From the NCBI GenBank assembly GCA_900318775.1, contig ONLY01000009.1:62001-126000 (forward strand): a stretch of 64,000 nt of DNA, in the 5' to 3' direction. The notes beneath the pieces are model-generated. The model worked only from the letters and a program-made list of their open reading frames with translations, had not been told where the DNA came from and did not search any database. The position numbers and the translations under genes were made by a program. Positions 1 to 9,684 of this stretch are shown here, in pieces; the stretch's first letter is position 1; each line of letters starts with the position of its first letter. Source of the DNA: an uncultured Prevotellaceae bacterium. GTDB taxonomy: Bacteria; Bacteroidota; Bacteroidia; Bacteroidales; Bacteroidaceae.

Positions 1-3000
1 CTTGAGGCTAAGCCCCTGCAGGGCTATGTGCTCAATATGTTCCCCGTTGGCGAGAGCACAGAACTTCTGACTGATGGTCAGCCTCTGCTGTTCGATATCC
101 TGCGTGACCCGCCTGGATCCTACAGTTCGAACACGCTGGCCAAGGGCGCTACACTGAACTATTCGTACATGATGAACCTGACGCTGATGGCAGGTGTCAT
201 GATTACCTACAAGGATGGTAAGAAACTGCAAACTTTGTCTGCCACCGTGGTGGCACCTCAAGGTTCAGGTACCGCTGTCGGTCCCATCAGTGCCGGAGAA
301 ACACAGGAGGGATCTATTGACCAATTTATTTACTCAGCACAGGGCAGCAAGGCCTTCTCTTATACCATGGCCATCGGCAACAACATCAGCACCAGCGGCG
401 ACCCGTCGATGGTGGGTGCAGACGCCGACCTCTACATCGGTGCGGTGCAAAACGTGGTGGTGACGCCGATGTCCACCGTCCGCGCCGTGAACAAAAAGAT
501 GTTTGACCAGATAGCCGGTCGCCAGGGTGGCATCAACAAGGCATCTGAGATGACCAAGGACATCGACTATGGAACGGTGGTGAAGATTGCCGAGGGCGTT
601 GATGCCAAGGGTGACAGCATCTACCTGATACGCGACGTGGCACTGGGCTATGGTCCGAAGATTCAGTCGCAGTTCATCTACTCGCAGAAGCAAATCCTGA
701 CGCAGATTATCCCCAACAAGGCGAAGGAGATTGTCGATATGATGTTCTGTGGCACCAAGGACGAGGCGCAGGCGATAGCCGACAGGACTGGCAAGCCTGT
801 CTATTGGTCGCTGCGCGAGCCTACCGACTCCATGTTTGCCGTGGTGAACACGCAGATTGACGGCCATGCCTACAACACGACCATTGACAAGGCCAAGCCG
901 GGCATCAACTACATGGTGGTGATACCTAATGGCACATCGCCGGATCAGTTCAACGATGAGGTGACAGAGAAGTACCAGATCATCAAGGCCTGGACGGAGA
1001 TGATAGCCCAGAACGAGTTTGAGAAACTGCAAGCCAGCGACCTGCTGACCAACTATGACATAGCTGGTGCTCAAGGCGTGAACTACAGCGAGACCTTCGA
1101 CAGTAACTTCTCTAACTCATGGACGCACCACTTCCCCGTTGCCACCGAGGTTGACTACTTCGGCCCCGGCATCAGTTATGCCACTTCGGCCTTCTCTATT
1201 GGTGCTACCATTGTGGGCGGTATCCTTGCTTCAATGGAAGAGATGAAATATTGGAAAAGCCCTGGAGTGGCTACCTCCAAGGTGGATATTAGCAAGGACG
1301 ATGGATGGAATGCGTCGCTTGATTTCGCTGGCAAACTGAGCCAGTGGACCATTACCCCTGTGGCCTTATACCAGACGGTAGGTGCCAATTCTGAGGCTAA
1401 GGCGTTCAACCGTACGGAGAGCTTCACCATTGCCACCGACCCGATGAGCCGTCTGAGTGTGGATGTCTATCGCGTGAAGCCCCTGTATGAGTATGATAAG
1501 TCCGGGTCGTTAGTCCATAACATGATCAATCCACGGTATATCGCTAACGATTCCGTAGGTGTTACCAACATCTTTACGAACTACCAATTCGAGAAGATGA
1601 CTGATTTGGTGACCGATTTCGTGGGTAAGGAGGCTCGCGAAGATGGCCTCACAGGTCCGCGTGGCTTCGTCTTCCGTACCCGTGGCGGTGCTACTCAGAA
1701 TCCGTGGGAAGACCAGCGCACGACGAAGTTCTATGAAACGGGACGGGAACTTGATGCCCGCACGCTGAAGATTGTGAACCCGAAGATTCGCTTAGACAAG
1801 CAGGATGTGAGTGGCGTGAGCATCAACGATGCAGCCCACTTCAAGGTGTATGTGAGCAACGAGAGCGAGAAGCCCGAGGCTACCGAGGGTCTGACCGTCC
1901 TGCAGTTGTTCTCCGTTGACCAGACTAACACCAACGGTGCGAAGATTAGCGTCAACGGACAGACACTGACCACTGGCGGCATGACCATATCGGTGGTGCC
2001 GGGCTCGGAAACGGAACTCGACATGGAGGTTCGTGCCGGCCAGGGTTTCGACTTCATGGGTCTGACCATCGGCGTGATGTCGCCTACCGACGCTGTCAAT
2101 ACCAAGGAACTCGTCTCGTTCAATGTTCACTACCTGCATGAGGCAGGAGGCTTGGCCATTGCCGTGCCGGGTGACAAGTGGGTGCTGAACACCAATGCGC
2201 AGATGGATTCGAAGCGCGGCTGGTACTTGCCTGTCACCATCAACGGCTTCGACCGTCACCAGCACAACTTCGACCATATTGAGTTCCAGTACAAGGAGTC
2301 GCAGCGCGGCGATGACTCGTGGACGAACATCTGCTCGTTCTATGCAGACCCGACGCTGATGGCCAATGCCAACGGCGTTCGCAAGCTGATTCCAGAGAAC
2401 GGTAACATCGTGACTGAGTTCTTCGGCGAGAGCTGGGTGATTGAACGCAGCTACGACCTGCGAGCTGTGCTCTTCTGCCGCAATGGCAGTGACTTCCTGA
2501 CCACATCGTCGAAGATCATCAGCGGTATCAAGGACACGCGCCGTCCACAACTGTTCGGCACACCTGAGCCGAAGAGCGGTCTGCTGACCAATGGCGACGA
2601 CATTGTGTTCAACTTCTCTGAGGATATTGAATATAACTATCTGAGCGCCATCACCAACTTCGAGGTGAAGGGCGAAGTGAACAACGACAACCTCTCTGAG
2701 ATGGTCAGCGTGCAGTTTGCAGGCAAGGCCAGTGTGGAGAGCGAGGCTAAGCGCAACTTCAGCGGTAAGAATCTGACCATCGACATGATGGTAAAGCCTG
2801 CCGAGACGGGACGCGACATGCCGCTGTTCTCACACGGCACGAACGGTCAGAAGCTGCAACTGTGGCTGACCAAGGACTTCAAGCTGAAGGCTGTGGTGAA
2901 CGACAAGACGTTCACGTCTGACGAGGCCATCGTGAAGGAAGGCTTCACACAGGTGGCTGTCAGCATCAACCAGACGGATAGCACGCTGACGTTCTTCAAC

Positions 3001-5991
3001 GGCGGCGTGGAGATTGGGCGCAACAAGCTCAGTGCCCTGTACACCGGTACAGGTCCGCTGATCTTCGGTCGCACCAACGAACTGGACCGCTCGGAGAGCC
3101 AGTACTATGAGGGTCGCATGATGGAAGCCCGCCTGTGGTATACTGCCATGGACGGTGGGCTCATCGGCACAACCTACGGCAGCCGCCGACTGACGGGCTA
3201 CGAGAAGGATCTTGTAGATTACTACCCGATGAATGAGGGCTCAGGTGACTATGTCATTGACCATACCCAGGGTGCCAACGCCAAGTTGATTGATGCTTCT
3301 TGGGCCATCCCACAGGGCCTGTCGCTGCACGTGGACAAGGCCGACAAGGGCGTGCTCTTGGATAAGAACGCCATAAACCGCACCGCCGAGCAGGACTACA
3401 CGCTGATGTTCTGGTTTAAGACCGATGCTGACGGAAGCGGCACGCTGCTCTCCAACGGCCGAGGCCTGAGAGAGGACAACGGCGCTGTGAACCAGTTCCA
3501 CATCGGATTTGAGGCCGACACGCTGAGATATCGCTCCAACGGTTTTGTCGCCGACGTTCCGGGCAAGTGGAGCGACGGCAAGTGGCACCACTACGCCATG
3601 ACCGTGAACCGTGGCCACAGCGTGGCTAACATCTACATGGACAAGGAGCTTGTAACCACTTTCGAGACCGACACGCTGGGCGGCATCAGCGGCGGCTATC
3701 CGCTCATCGGTGCCAGCCGCTACGACATCGTCAACGAGACGGACACCCTGCTGAGACAGGACGGTCTGACCCCGCTGAAGGGTAACGTGGACGAACTGCT
3801 GTTCTTTGAACAGGCACTGCCGCAGCAGCTCATCAGCACCTACGCAACGAAGAGTCCGAACGGTGACGAGAAGGGTCTGCTGACCTACCTTGGCTTCGAC
3901 CGCATTGAGCGTCAGAAGGACAACGACCTGGAACTGGTGCCCTACGCCTACAGCAAGAAGATATATCTGGACGACAAGGGCCAACCCCGCTATCAGCTCA
4001 ACCCGGAGACAAAGGAGCCGACCGAAACGCTGGTACGTGATTATGTGTTCATCGATGATGAAACTATCGTCAAGACGCACTTCGACCAGTCGACGGCAGC
4101 ACCCGTGGTGCCTTACGAGGAGGTGAAGAACCTGAAGTTCGGCTTCATCGGCAGGGGCAACCAGTTGCTGATAGAGCTTGACGAGAATGCCGCCCGACTG
4201 AACCACCGCAACATCTACGTGACGGTGCGCGACATCGAGGACAAGAACGGTAACACGATGGCTTCACCGCAGACGGCCTGCTACTATGTGAACAACAGCA
4301 GCTTGCAGTGGCTGGTGAACAAACTGGACGCAACAATCAAGTATGGTAGTGGTGAGGAATGTGAACTGCCGTTCTACAACTACAGTGCAACAAGCCATAC
4401 CTATACGATAGAGAATTGTCCGAAGTGGCTCACGCTCGACAAATACACCGACGTGATGGCACCACTTGATGTGGAATCTGTCACGGCAACGGTGAGCAAG
4501 GACCTGAGCATCGGTACGTATAACGAAATCATCTATCTGACTGACGAGGAGGGCATCACGGAGCCGTTCTACCTGAACCTGACGGTGGAGGGCGAACAGC
4601 CTGAGTGGGCAGAGAGCGTGTCGGGTGACTTGCTGAAACACACGATGAGCATCAGCGGTCAGGTCTATCTGTATGATGAACTGGACACTGATTCGCGTGA
4701 CATCGTGGGTGTCTTCGACAACGAGAACGTATGTCACGGCTTTGCCAACATCAGCCACTCGGCTCAGACTGGTGAGACCGGTCTGTACCTGACCGTCTAT
4801 GATAACGAGGACAGCGGCCGTGAGCTGAACTTCCGTCTGTGGCAATACAGCACAGGACGCGAGATTGTGCTGACTCCAGAGATGACTATCACATTCGAGA
4901 AGTCTGCGGTCTTGGGTACCGATAAGCCGGTACGTTTCGACGGCGGTGAAGACTTTGTACAGTATTTCAATCTGAAGGAAGGTTGGAACTGGGTATCGTT
5001 CAATGTGAACAGCTATCAGCTGGAAAATGTGAACACTTTGCTGAGCCGTATGTCATGGAGCGAGGGCGATATTTTGACCGACCTGAGCAGCGATACGACG
5101 CTTGTGTATAAGGGCGGCAAATGGCTGGCTTCGGGCAACACTTCGGAAATGGCTATCTCGCCGAAGAAGGCGTATGCCATCAAGGTGCAGGAGGATTGCT
5201 CTTTCCCAATCGGAGGTCGCATTATCAAAGAAAAGGATGCGCGCACCATCGTGCTAGAACCTGGATGGAACGGCATAGGCTACACACCGATGGCGAACCT
5301 GAGCGTGGAGACGGCTCTGAGCGACTACTACGATGAGGCGGAGCCTGGCGATGTGATTAAGAGTCATACGGAGTTTGCCTACTTCACCAAGACGGGTAGC
5401 ACGGGACGCTGGCGTGGCAGTCTGCAGTACATGAAGCCAGGTGAGGGCTACATGATGCTTCGCAAGGGCACCACGGGAGCATCGTTCACGTATCCGTTCT
5501 TTGAGATGAACAGCTATTTCGGCACTGATGGACAGAACAACGCAAGTCGCCGGGCACTGCCGATGCGCAGCACCATGAGCGTCTCTGCTGCTGTGGCTGG
5601 CATAGAATTGGAGGAAGGCGACCGTCTGCTGGCATACGCGGATGGCGAGGTGGTAGGTGAGGCCTCTGTGCCCAGTGCCTACGCTGCCAAGACTCGGGGC
5701 ATTGCCGCTGACACCGCAGAACCGATTTATCTCAACATTGCGGGCAATGGCTCAAAGGCTATTTGGTTTGCTATTGAACGTGGTGGCGAGGTGGTGGCTT
5801 CCTCTGGCGAGGTGATGACCTTCAGGGCGAATGCAGTCGTGGGCAGTCCTGATGAGCCTATCGCCATTCTGTTTGCGGACTCTGCCTGTGAGAACGCCAA
5901 GTGGTACACCCTCAGCGGTCTGCGATTGCAGCGAAAGCCAACGGAAAAGGGTGTGTATATTTATAGTGGTAAAAAAGTAATCATCAAGTGA
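1..5991 (+). CDS. Giant LamG-domain surface protein, 5' end outside window
   Basis: The reading frame is open from base 1 (L-E-A-K-P before the Met at 28), so the gene starts upstream; about 1,997 residues are visible. Two LamG/concanavalin-like modules can be read at about 2760-3150 (starting NLTIDMMVKP) and 3390-3830 (YTLMFWFKTD, then WHHYAMTVNR), each followed by a typical strand ending. Further on is a module with VGVFDNENVCHGFANI that resembles the next gene's protein, then EGWNWVSFNV and EPGWNGIGYTP segments. The C-terminus (WYTLSGLRLQRKP, then KGVYIYSGKKVIIK) looks like a type IX secretion sorting tail, so secretion and surface attachment are inferred. LamG modules usually bind glycans or proteins; the ligand cannot be read. 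The stop is one base before the next ATG, so the two genes are probably cotranscribed. Confidence 0.8.
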   Translation, partial: LEAKPLQGYVLNMFPVGESTELLTDGQPLLFDILRDPPGSYSSNTLAKGATLNYSYMMNLTLMAGVMITYKDGKKLQTLSATVVAPQGSGTAVGPISAGETQEGSIDQFIYSAQGSKAFSYTMAIGNNISTSGDPSMVGADADLYIGAVQNVVVTPMSTVRAVNKKMFDQIAGRQGGINKASEMTKDIDYGTVVKIAEGVDAKGDSIYLIRDVALGYGPKIQSQFIYSQKQILTQIIPNKAKEIVDMMFCGTKDEAQAIADRTGKPVYWSLREPTDSMFAVVNTQIDGHAYNTTIDKAKPGINYMVVIPNGTSPDQFNDEVTEKYQIIKAWTEMIAQNEFEKLQASDLLTNYDIAGAQGVNYSETFDSNFSNSWTHHFPVATEVDYFGPGISYATSAFSIGATIVGGILASMEEMKYWKSPGVATSKVDISKDDGWNASLDFAGKLSQWTITPVALYQTVGANSEAKAFNRTESFTIATDPMSRLSVDVYRVKPLYEYDKSGSLVHNMINPRYIANDSVGVTNIFTNYQFEKMTDLVTDFVGKEAREDGLTGPRGFVFRTRGGATQNPWEDQRTTKFYETGRELDARTLKIVNPKIRLDKQDVSGVSINDAAHFKVYVSNESEKPEATEGLTVLQLFSVDQTNTNGAKISVNGQTLTTGGMTISVVPGSETELDMEVRAGQGFDFMGLTIGVMSPTDAVNTKELVSFNVHYLHEAGGLAIAVPGDKWVLNTNAQMDSKRGWYLPVTINGFDRHQHNFDHIEFQYKESQRGDDSWTNICSFYADPTLMANANGVRKLIPENGNIVTEFFGESWVIERSYDLRAVLFCRNGSDFLTTSSKIISGIKDTRRPQLFGTPEPKSGLLTNGDDIVFNFSEDIEYNYLSAITNFEVKGEVNNDNLSEMVSVQFAGKASVESEAKRNFSGKNLTIDMMVKPAETGRDMPLFSHGTNGQKLQLWLTKDFKLKAVVNDKTFTSDEAIVKEGFTQVAVSINQTDSTLTFFNGGVEIGRNKLSALYTGTGPLIFGRTNELDRSESQYYEGRMMEARLWYTAMDGGLIGTTYGSRRLTGYEKDLVDYYPMNEGSGDYVIDHTQGANAKLIDASWAIPQGLSLHVDKADKGVLLDKNAINRTAEQDYTLMFWFKTDADGSGTLLSNGRGLREDNGAVNQFHIGFEADTLRYRSNGFVADVPGKWSDGKWHHYAMTVNRGHSVANIYMDKELVTTFETDTLGGISGGYPLIGASRYDIVNETDTLLRQDGLTPLKGNVDELLFFEQALPQQLISTYATKSPNGDEKGLLTYLGFDRIERQKDNDLELVPYAYSKKIYLDDKGQPRYQLNPETKEPTETLVRDYVFIDDETIVKTHFDQSTAAPVVPYEEVKNLKFGFIGRGNQLLIELDENAARLNHRNIYVTVRDIEDKNGNTMASPQTACYYVNNSSLQWLVNKLDATIKYGSGEECELPFYNYSATSHTYTIENCPKWLTLDKYTDVMAPLDVESVTATVSKDLSIGTYNEIIYLTDEEGITEPFYLNLTVEGEQPEWAESVSGDLLKHTMSISGQVYLYDELDTDSRDIVGVFDNENVCHGFANISHSAQTGETGLYLTVYDNEDSGRELNFRLWQYSTGREIVLTPEMTITFEKSAVLGTDKPVRFDGGEDFVQYFNLKEGWNWVSFNVNSYQLENVNTLLSRMSWSEGDILTDLSSDTTLVYKGGKWLASGNTSEMAISPKKAYAIKVQEDCSFPIGGRIIKEKDARTIVLEPGWNGIGYTPMANLSVETALSDYYDEAEPGDVIKSHTEFAYFTKTGSTGRWRGSLQYMKPGEGYMMLRKGTTGASFTYPFFEMNSYFGTDGQNNASRRALPMRSTMSVSAAVAGIELEEGDRLLAYADGEVVGEASVPSAYAAKTRGIAADTAEPIYLNIAGNGSKAIWFAIERGGEVVASSGEVMTFRANAVVGSPDEPIAILFADSACENAKWYTLSGLRLQRKPTEKGVYIYSGKKVIIK

Positions 5992-5992
5992 T

Positions 5993-6754
5993 ATGAAAAA
6001 GATATATTTATCTATCGTTCTGCTGGCAAGCCTTGTGTGGGGGGCTTGCAGCAGCGACGATGGCAGCGAGAATGCAGCCTATACGGTGACAGCTCTTAGC
6101 GAGGCTCCTAACTGGCAGATGGACTGGAATAACGGGCAGGAGCGCCCTGACTGGGTGGCTCCCGATGAGGCAATCTATGAGAACTGGACCATTCTGATGG
6201 TTCGGATAGAGGAAGCGCTGCGGCCTTTCGTTTCGGAGGACGACATGATGGCGCTTTTTGTGGACGGCGAACTGCGAGGGCTGGCAAAGCCTGCCGCCTC
6301 TCTGGATGGTGCCCAGGCGGACGATGCTACGTTTGTGATGAAGGCCTATGGCAACGAGGGGGGCACGGAGAAGGTGAATGTGGCGCTGAAATTCTACTGT
6401 CACAATTTGAGGCACGTTTTCACGTTGTCGGAGGACATTGTGATGAGTTCGGATGAGAGTACTGGTACAGATGAGGACTTCATCCCGGAGTTTACCCGTG
6501 GCTCTGCCAAATATCCTGCCGTGAAGGAGGTGAGTGTGTGGGGTATTTTGGCAAAGGCTGGTGTCGCGCCTGTTGCTGGTAACATGGTGGGGGCTTTTGT
6601 AGGGGATGAGTGCCGTGGCACGGTGACGCTTGCACCATCTGGTCACACTGCGCTTCTCATCTATGGCCGCCACACAGGGGAATGGGTGACGCTGAAATAC
6701 TATGATGCGGCAAAGGGTGTATTGTACACGATTGCCAATGCAGTGAATATCTAA
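5993..6754 (+). CDS. Lipoprotein with two copies of a domain shared with the upstream giant protein
   Basis: 253 residues with a lipoprotein signal (MKKIYLSIVLLASLVWGAC, Cys19). No named family is recognised. The mature part appears to hold two similar modules. The first has MMALFVDGELRGLAKP followed by FVMKAYGNEGG; the second has MVGAFVGDECRGTVTL followed by TALLIYGRHTGEW and LKYYDAAKGVLYTI. The second resembles the VGVFDNENVCHGFANI module of the preceding giant protein. The ATG lies one base after that gene's stop, implying translational coupling. A surface lipoprotein acting with the giant protein is an inference. Transcription probably ends at the strong hairpin just downstream. Confidence 0.75.
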   Translation: MKKIYLSIVLLASLVWGACSSDDGSENAAYTVTALSEAPNWQMDWNNGQERPDWVAPDEAIYENWTILMVRIEEALRPFVSEDDMMALFVDGELRGLAKPAASLDGAQADDATFVMKAYGNEGGTEKVNVALKFYCHNLRHVFTLSEDIVMSSDESTGTDEDFIPEFTRGSAKYPAVKEVSVWGILAKAGVAPVAGNMVGAFVGDECRGTVTLAPSGHTALLIYGRHTGEWVTLKYYDAAKGVLYTIANAVNI

Positions 6755-6771
6755 GGGAGTTCCCTATATCG

Positions 6772-6816
6772 AAAAAAGGTTGGCACATTGATGTTCTTGA
6801 ATGTGCCAACCTTTTT
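6772..6816. terminator. Bidirectional intrinsic terminator
   Basis: A 17-bp perfect stem (AAAAAGGTTGGCACATT with its complement) and a 10-base loop, with an A-run on the left and a T-run on the right. It lies between a plus-strand gene ending at 6754 and a minus-strand gene ending at 6831, so it can serve both. Confidence 0.9.
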
Positions 6817-6830
6817 GTATGTGTGGGCGG

Positions 6831-7568
6831 TTATGAGCGATATTTCTCCTCCAGCCCTCCGTTGATAACGTCAAAGACTTCCTGCATGATGACTTTAGTC
6901 TGTTTCCCTTGGCGTTCCTCAGCGGTGATGGGCTTGTGGATAGTCAGCGTGACGGTGCCTCGGCTGATAGATTTAGCGTTGCGGCTGAACACATCGAAGG
7001 AACCATTGATGGTGAGAGGCACGATGGGGAGACCGATTTCATTGGCGAGCATGAAAGAGCCGCGTTTGAAAGGGGCCATTTTACCTGTGCGTGTGCGTGT
7101 GCCTTCGGGGAAAATGACCATGGACATGCCGCCTTGGAGTGTCTCACGAGACTGTTGCACAGCTTTGGAAATGCCTGATATGCCATCTGCCAAATAGATT
7201 TGCTTGCACTTGGTGCAGGCATAGCCTACAAAGGGAATTTTGCGCAGGTATTCTTTCATCATCCACTTGAAATTGTGGCCAAGGTATCCGTAGACCAGAA
7301 AAATGTCATAATAGCCTTGGTGATTGGCGAGAAATACGTAGCTGTCTTCTTTCTTGATGTTCTCGCGTCCTTCTATTTTTACGCGTAGCAGAAAGAGCCA
7401 AAAGGCGCACTTCGACCAAAATTTGGGCAGATAGTATGACACAATGTCGGTGTCGCCAAGAAAGCCTGCGATGATGACGCTGGTGGACACGAATATGGTG
7501 ATGATGACGAAGATGGGAAGGGCTATGCAGAAGGAGTAAACCTTATAGAGAATGTTTAAGAAATTCAT
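6831..7568 (-). CDS. plsC: 1-acyl-sn-glycerol-3-phosphate acyltransferase (PlsC family)
   Basis: 245 residues, the usual length for a membrane-bound PlsC enzyme, which acylates lysophosphatidic acid to phosphatidic acid. An N-terminal hydrophobic segment (about residues 8-38) anchors it. The catalytic NHxxxxD motif is NHQGYYD (His83, Asp88); the substrate-binding FPEGTR motif is at 153-158, followed by KRGSF and a VPLTINGS segment. It is the last gene of a minus-strand operon, 33 bases after the metallophosphoesterase. Assignment to the PlsC superfamily is firm; the exact acyl acceptor is inferred. Confidence 0.9.
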   Translation of the reverse strand: MNFLNILYKVYSFCIALPIFVIITIFVSTSVIIAGFLGDTDIVSYYLPKFWSKCAFWLFLLRVKIEGRENIKKEDSYVFLANHQGYYDIFLVYGYLGHNFKWMMKEYLRKIPFVGYACTKCKQIYLADGISGISKAVQQSRETLQGGMSMVIFPEGTRTRTGKMAPFKRGSFMLANEIGLPIVPLTINGSFDVFSRNAKSISRGTVTLTIHKPITAEERQGKQTKVIMQEVFDVINGGLEEKYRS

Positions 7569-7601
7569 ATGTTGTTTGGGGAACTAATGATGCTTTATGT
7601 G

Positions 7602-8828
7602 TTATTGTTGTTGTTTCTGGGGTGTTCCTCTTCTGAGGGTGATGACATTGACCTCTGGCCATGCACCAAAGCGGAAAGGGAACATAACTGCACCAATGCC
7701 ATCGCTGACATTGAGCACTTGGTTGCCTTCTGCGTATGCTCCTGACCATTCGCGGTAAACGTATGACACTGGCGACCATCCGAAGACCTTGAACTGGCCG
7801 GCATGGGTGTGCCCGGAGAGGGTTAGCTGAATGCTAGTGCGGGGAAGAATAGCCCTTCTCCAATGTGTGGGGTCATGACTCATCAACACGGTGAAGCACG
7901 AACGCTTCAGTCCTTTCATGGTTTTGGGCAAATCGCCGAGCGCAGGCCATGGAGGCAGGCCGTCGTTTTCTACACCTGCAATGATTAATGAGTCTGTGCC
8001 GCGGCGCAAGACTCTATGCTCGTTGAGCAGCAGTGTCCAGCCGTAACTGCGGATGCGTCGATGAAGTTCTTCCACATCTGCCTCGCGCTCTTTCTCGCTG
8101 GGGTATTTAATGTACATGCTGTAATCATGGTTGCCCATCACAGCATAAACCCCATCGGGGGCAGACAGTTTGCTGAGGTCGCGCTGAAAACCGTCCAGTT
8201 CTATGCTTTGGTGATTCACCAAGTCGCCTGTGAAGAGGATGGCGTCGCAATGCTGCGCATTGATGAGCTCCACTATCTTCTTGGCATCTTCTTCATGCCC
8301 GTCGCGCAAGGTGCCGATGTGCATATCCGAGAACTGGGCAATGCGGTAGCCTTCAAAACGTTTAGGAAGGTCTGGGAAATAGAAGGTTTGACGATGAATC
8401 ACGTAGTAATGCCTGCCCACGAAATAGCCGAAGCTCAGCAAGGCTAAGGTAAAGATGGCCAGTGCCATCCCGATGATGCGGAAGATGCGGACAAAGATGC
8501 AGTCTCCTTCCTCTTCTCGGTTCTTAGCTCCTCGGCTGACCATCCAGTTGATGGCATGCCCAAGTCCGTCCCATAGCATAAATAGCGCTTTGGGTGCACA
8601 ACAGGCTAAAAAGAAAAACATGAAGATGCTCACCCATGCCTGATGCTCAGGCTTCATGTCGTTGCTTCCGATGATGATACCTGCTGAGATAGCTATCAGC
8701 AAGGAAGGCGCAAACCACAGCAGGCGTAACCATCGCTTATTCGTCCACCGGCGTGCGTACATATAATATATGTATAAATCGGGTAACGAAAGCAGTGCAC
8801 AAATCAATATGAGAATTCTTAGCAGCAT
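7602..8828 (-). CDS. Membrane-anchored calcineurin-like metallophosphoesterase
   Basis: 408 residues. The N-terminal third is hydrophobic (several segments within residues 1-150), followed by a complete metallophosphoesterase domain: FSDMHIG (DxH), LFTGDLVNH (GDxxN-type), VMGNHDYSMY (GNHD), LMSHDPTHW and LSGHTHAGQF (GHxH). This is the architecture of the YkuE/YaeI-like membrane phosphoesterases. The natural substrate is unknown; neighbouring PlsC and the lipid-carrier glycosyltransferase make an envelope-lipid substrate plausible but unproven. Its start overlaps the preceding gene by 10 bases, consistent with an operon. Confidence 0.87.
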   Translation of the reverse strand: MLLRILILICALLSLPDLYIYYMYARRWTNKRWLRLLWFAPSLLIAISAGIIIGSNDMKPEHQAWVSIFMFFFLACCAPKALFMLWDGLGHAINWMVSRGAKNREEEGDCIFVRIFRIIGMALAIFTLALLSFGYFVGRHYYVIHRQTFYFPDLPKRFEGYRIAQFSDMHIGTLRDGHEEDAKKIVELINAQHCDAILFTGDLVNHQSIELDGFQRDLSKLSAPDGVYAVMGNHDYSMYIKYPSEKEREADVEELHRRIRSYGWTLLLNEHRVLRRGTDSLIIAGVENDGLPPWPALGDLPKTMKGLKRSCFTVLMSHDPTHWRRAILPRTSIQLTLSGHTHAGQFKVFGWSPVSYVYREWSGAYAEGNQVLNVSDGIGAVMFPFRFGAWPEVNVITLRRGTPQKQQQ

Positions 8829-9658
8829 TGAATGTATTTATTGATTTCTTCTACAGTCATATTGCGCCTTTTGGCATAGTCCTGTAATTGTGTCTTGTCC
8901 ACTTTCCCTACAGAGAAGTAGTGTGCTTGGGGCAGGCTAATCATCAGTCCGCTGACAGAAGCGTGTGGACGCATCATTGCCGAAGATGTCAGTGTCACGC
9001 CGATGCTTTTCAGTCCTAAAATCTCATCGATGAGGTAGTTGATGGAGATGTCTGGCAGACAGGGGTAACCTACGGCAGGGCGGATTCCCTGAAACTTCTC
9101 TTGGTGCAGCTCGCTGATGGTCAAATTCTCTTGGGGCGCATATCCCCAGATGGTTCGTCGCACTTCCTGATGCAACCGCTCCGTGCCTGCTTCAGCTAAT
9201 CGGTCGGCCAGTGTCTGCAGCAGCATCCCGTTGAAATCATCGTCCGGATAGGTTTTGCCTACATCGATGGCTGTTGACGAGGCAAAGATGCCTATTTTGT
9301 CTTGTTTAAAGACCGACTTGGGACGGATGAAATCGCTCAGGCATAAGCAAATTCCGTCTTTATCTGGGGTCTGTTGCCGCAGCATAGGGAGACGGATAGG
9401 GTCTCCAACAGGGTGGGCCTGTCCACACTCACATGAGCGAGTTTTCTGTACCACAATGTCATCTCCTTCGCTATAGGCAGGCAATATTTCAACAACGCAT
9501 TTAATCTTCAAATACGGCTGCAAGTGCTTGAGCATCTCTTGCGCCTCCGCATAGAGCCGTTGCCCTTCGTCCGACTGCTGTGGTACGGACCAGGCGTGGA
9601 AGAAGTACACCCAATTGATGTAGTCTTTCAGGTCGCTGATGCGGTAGTTTCGTCTCAT
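8819..9658 (-). CDS. Free-standing methionine synthase (MetH) reactivation domain
   Basis: 279 residues resembling the C-terminal AdoMet-binding activation domain of cobalamin-dependent methionine synthase, without the methyltransferase or B12 domains. The signature RPAVGYPCLPD matches the RPAPGYPACPD motif of E. coli MetH, and the C-terminal MRPHASVSGL, SVGKVDKTQLQDYAKRRNM region matches the domain's final helices. In full-length MetH this domain supplies AdoMet to remethylate oxidised cob(II)alamin. The protein probably works in trans on a MetH that lacks this domain, encoded elsewhere. It sits in an operon with dihydroorotase and lipid genes, with no methionine gene nearby. Confidence 0.85.
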   Translation of the reverse strand: MRRNYRISDLKDYINWVYFFHAWSVPQQSDEGQRLYAEAQEMLKHLQPYLKIKCVVEILPAYSEGDDIVVQKTRSCECGQAHPVGDPIRLPMLRQQTPDKDGICLCLSDFIRPKSVFKQDKIGIFASSTAIDVGKTYPDDDFNGMLLQTLADRLAEAGTERLHQEVRRTIWGYAPQENLTISELHQEKFQGIRPAVGYPCLPDISINYLIDEILGLKSIGVTLTSSAMMRPHASVSGLMISLPQAHYFSVGKVDKTQLQDYAKRRNMTVEEINKYIQCC

Positions 9659-9684
9659 CCCACACGATTCTAAGCCCTAAACTT

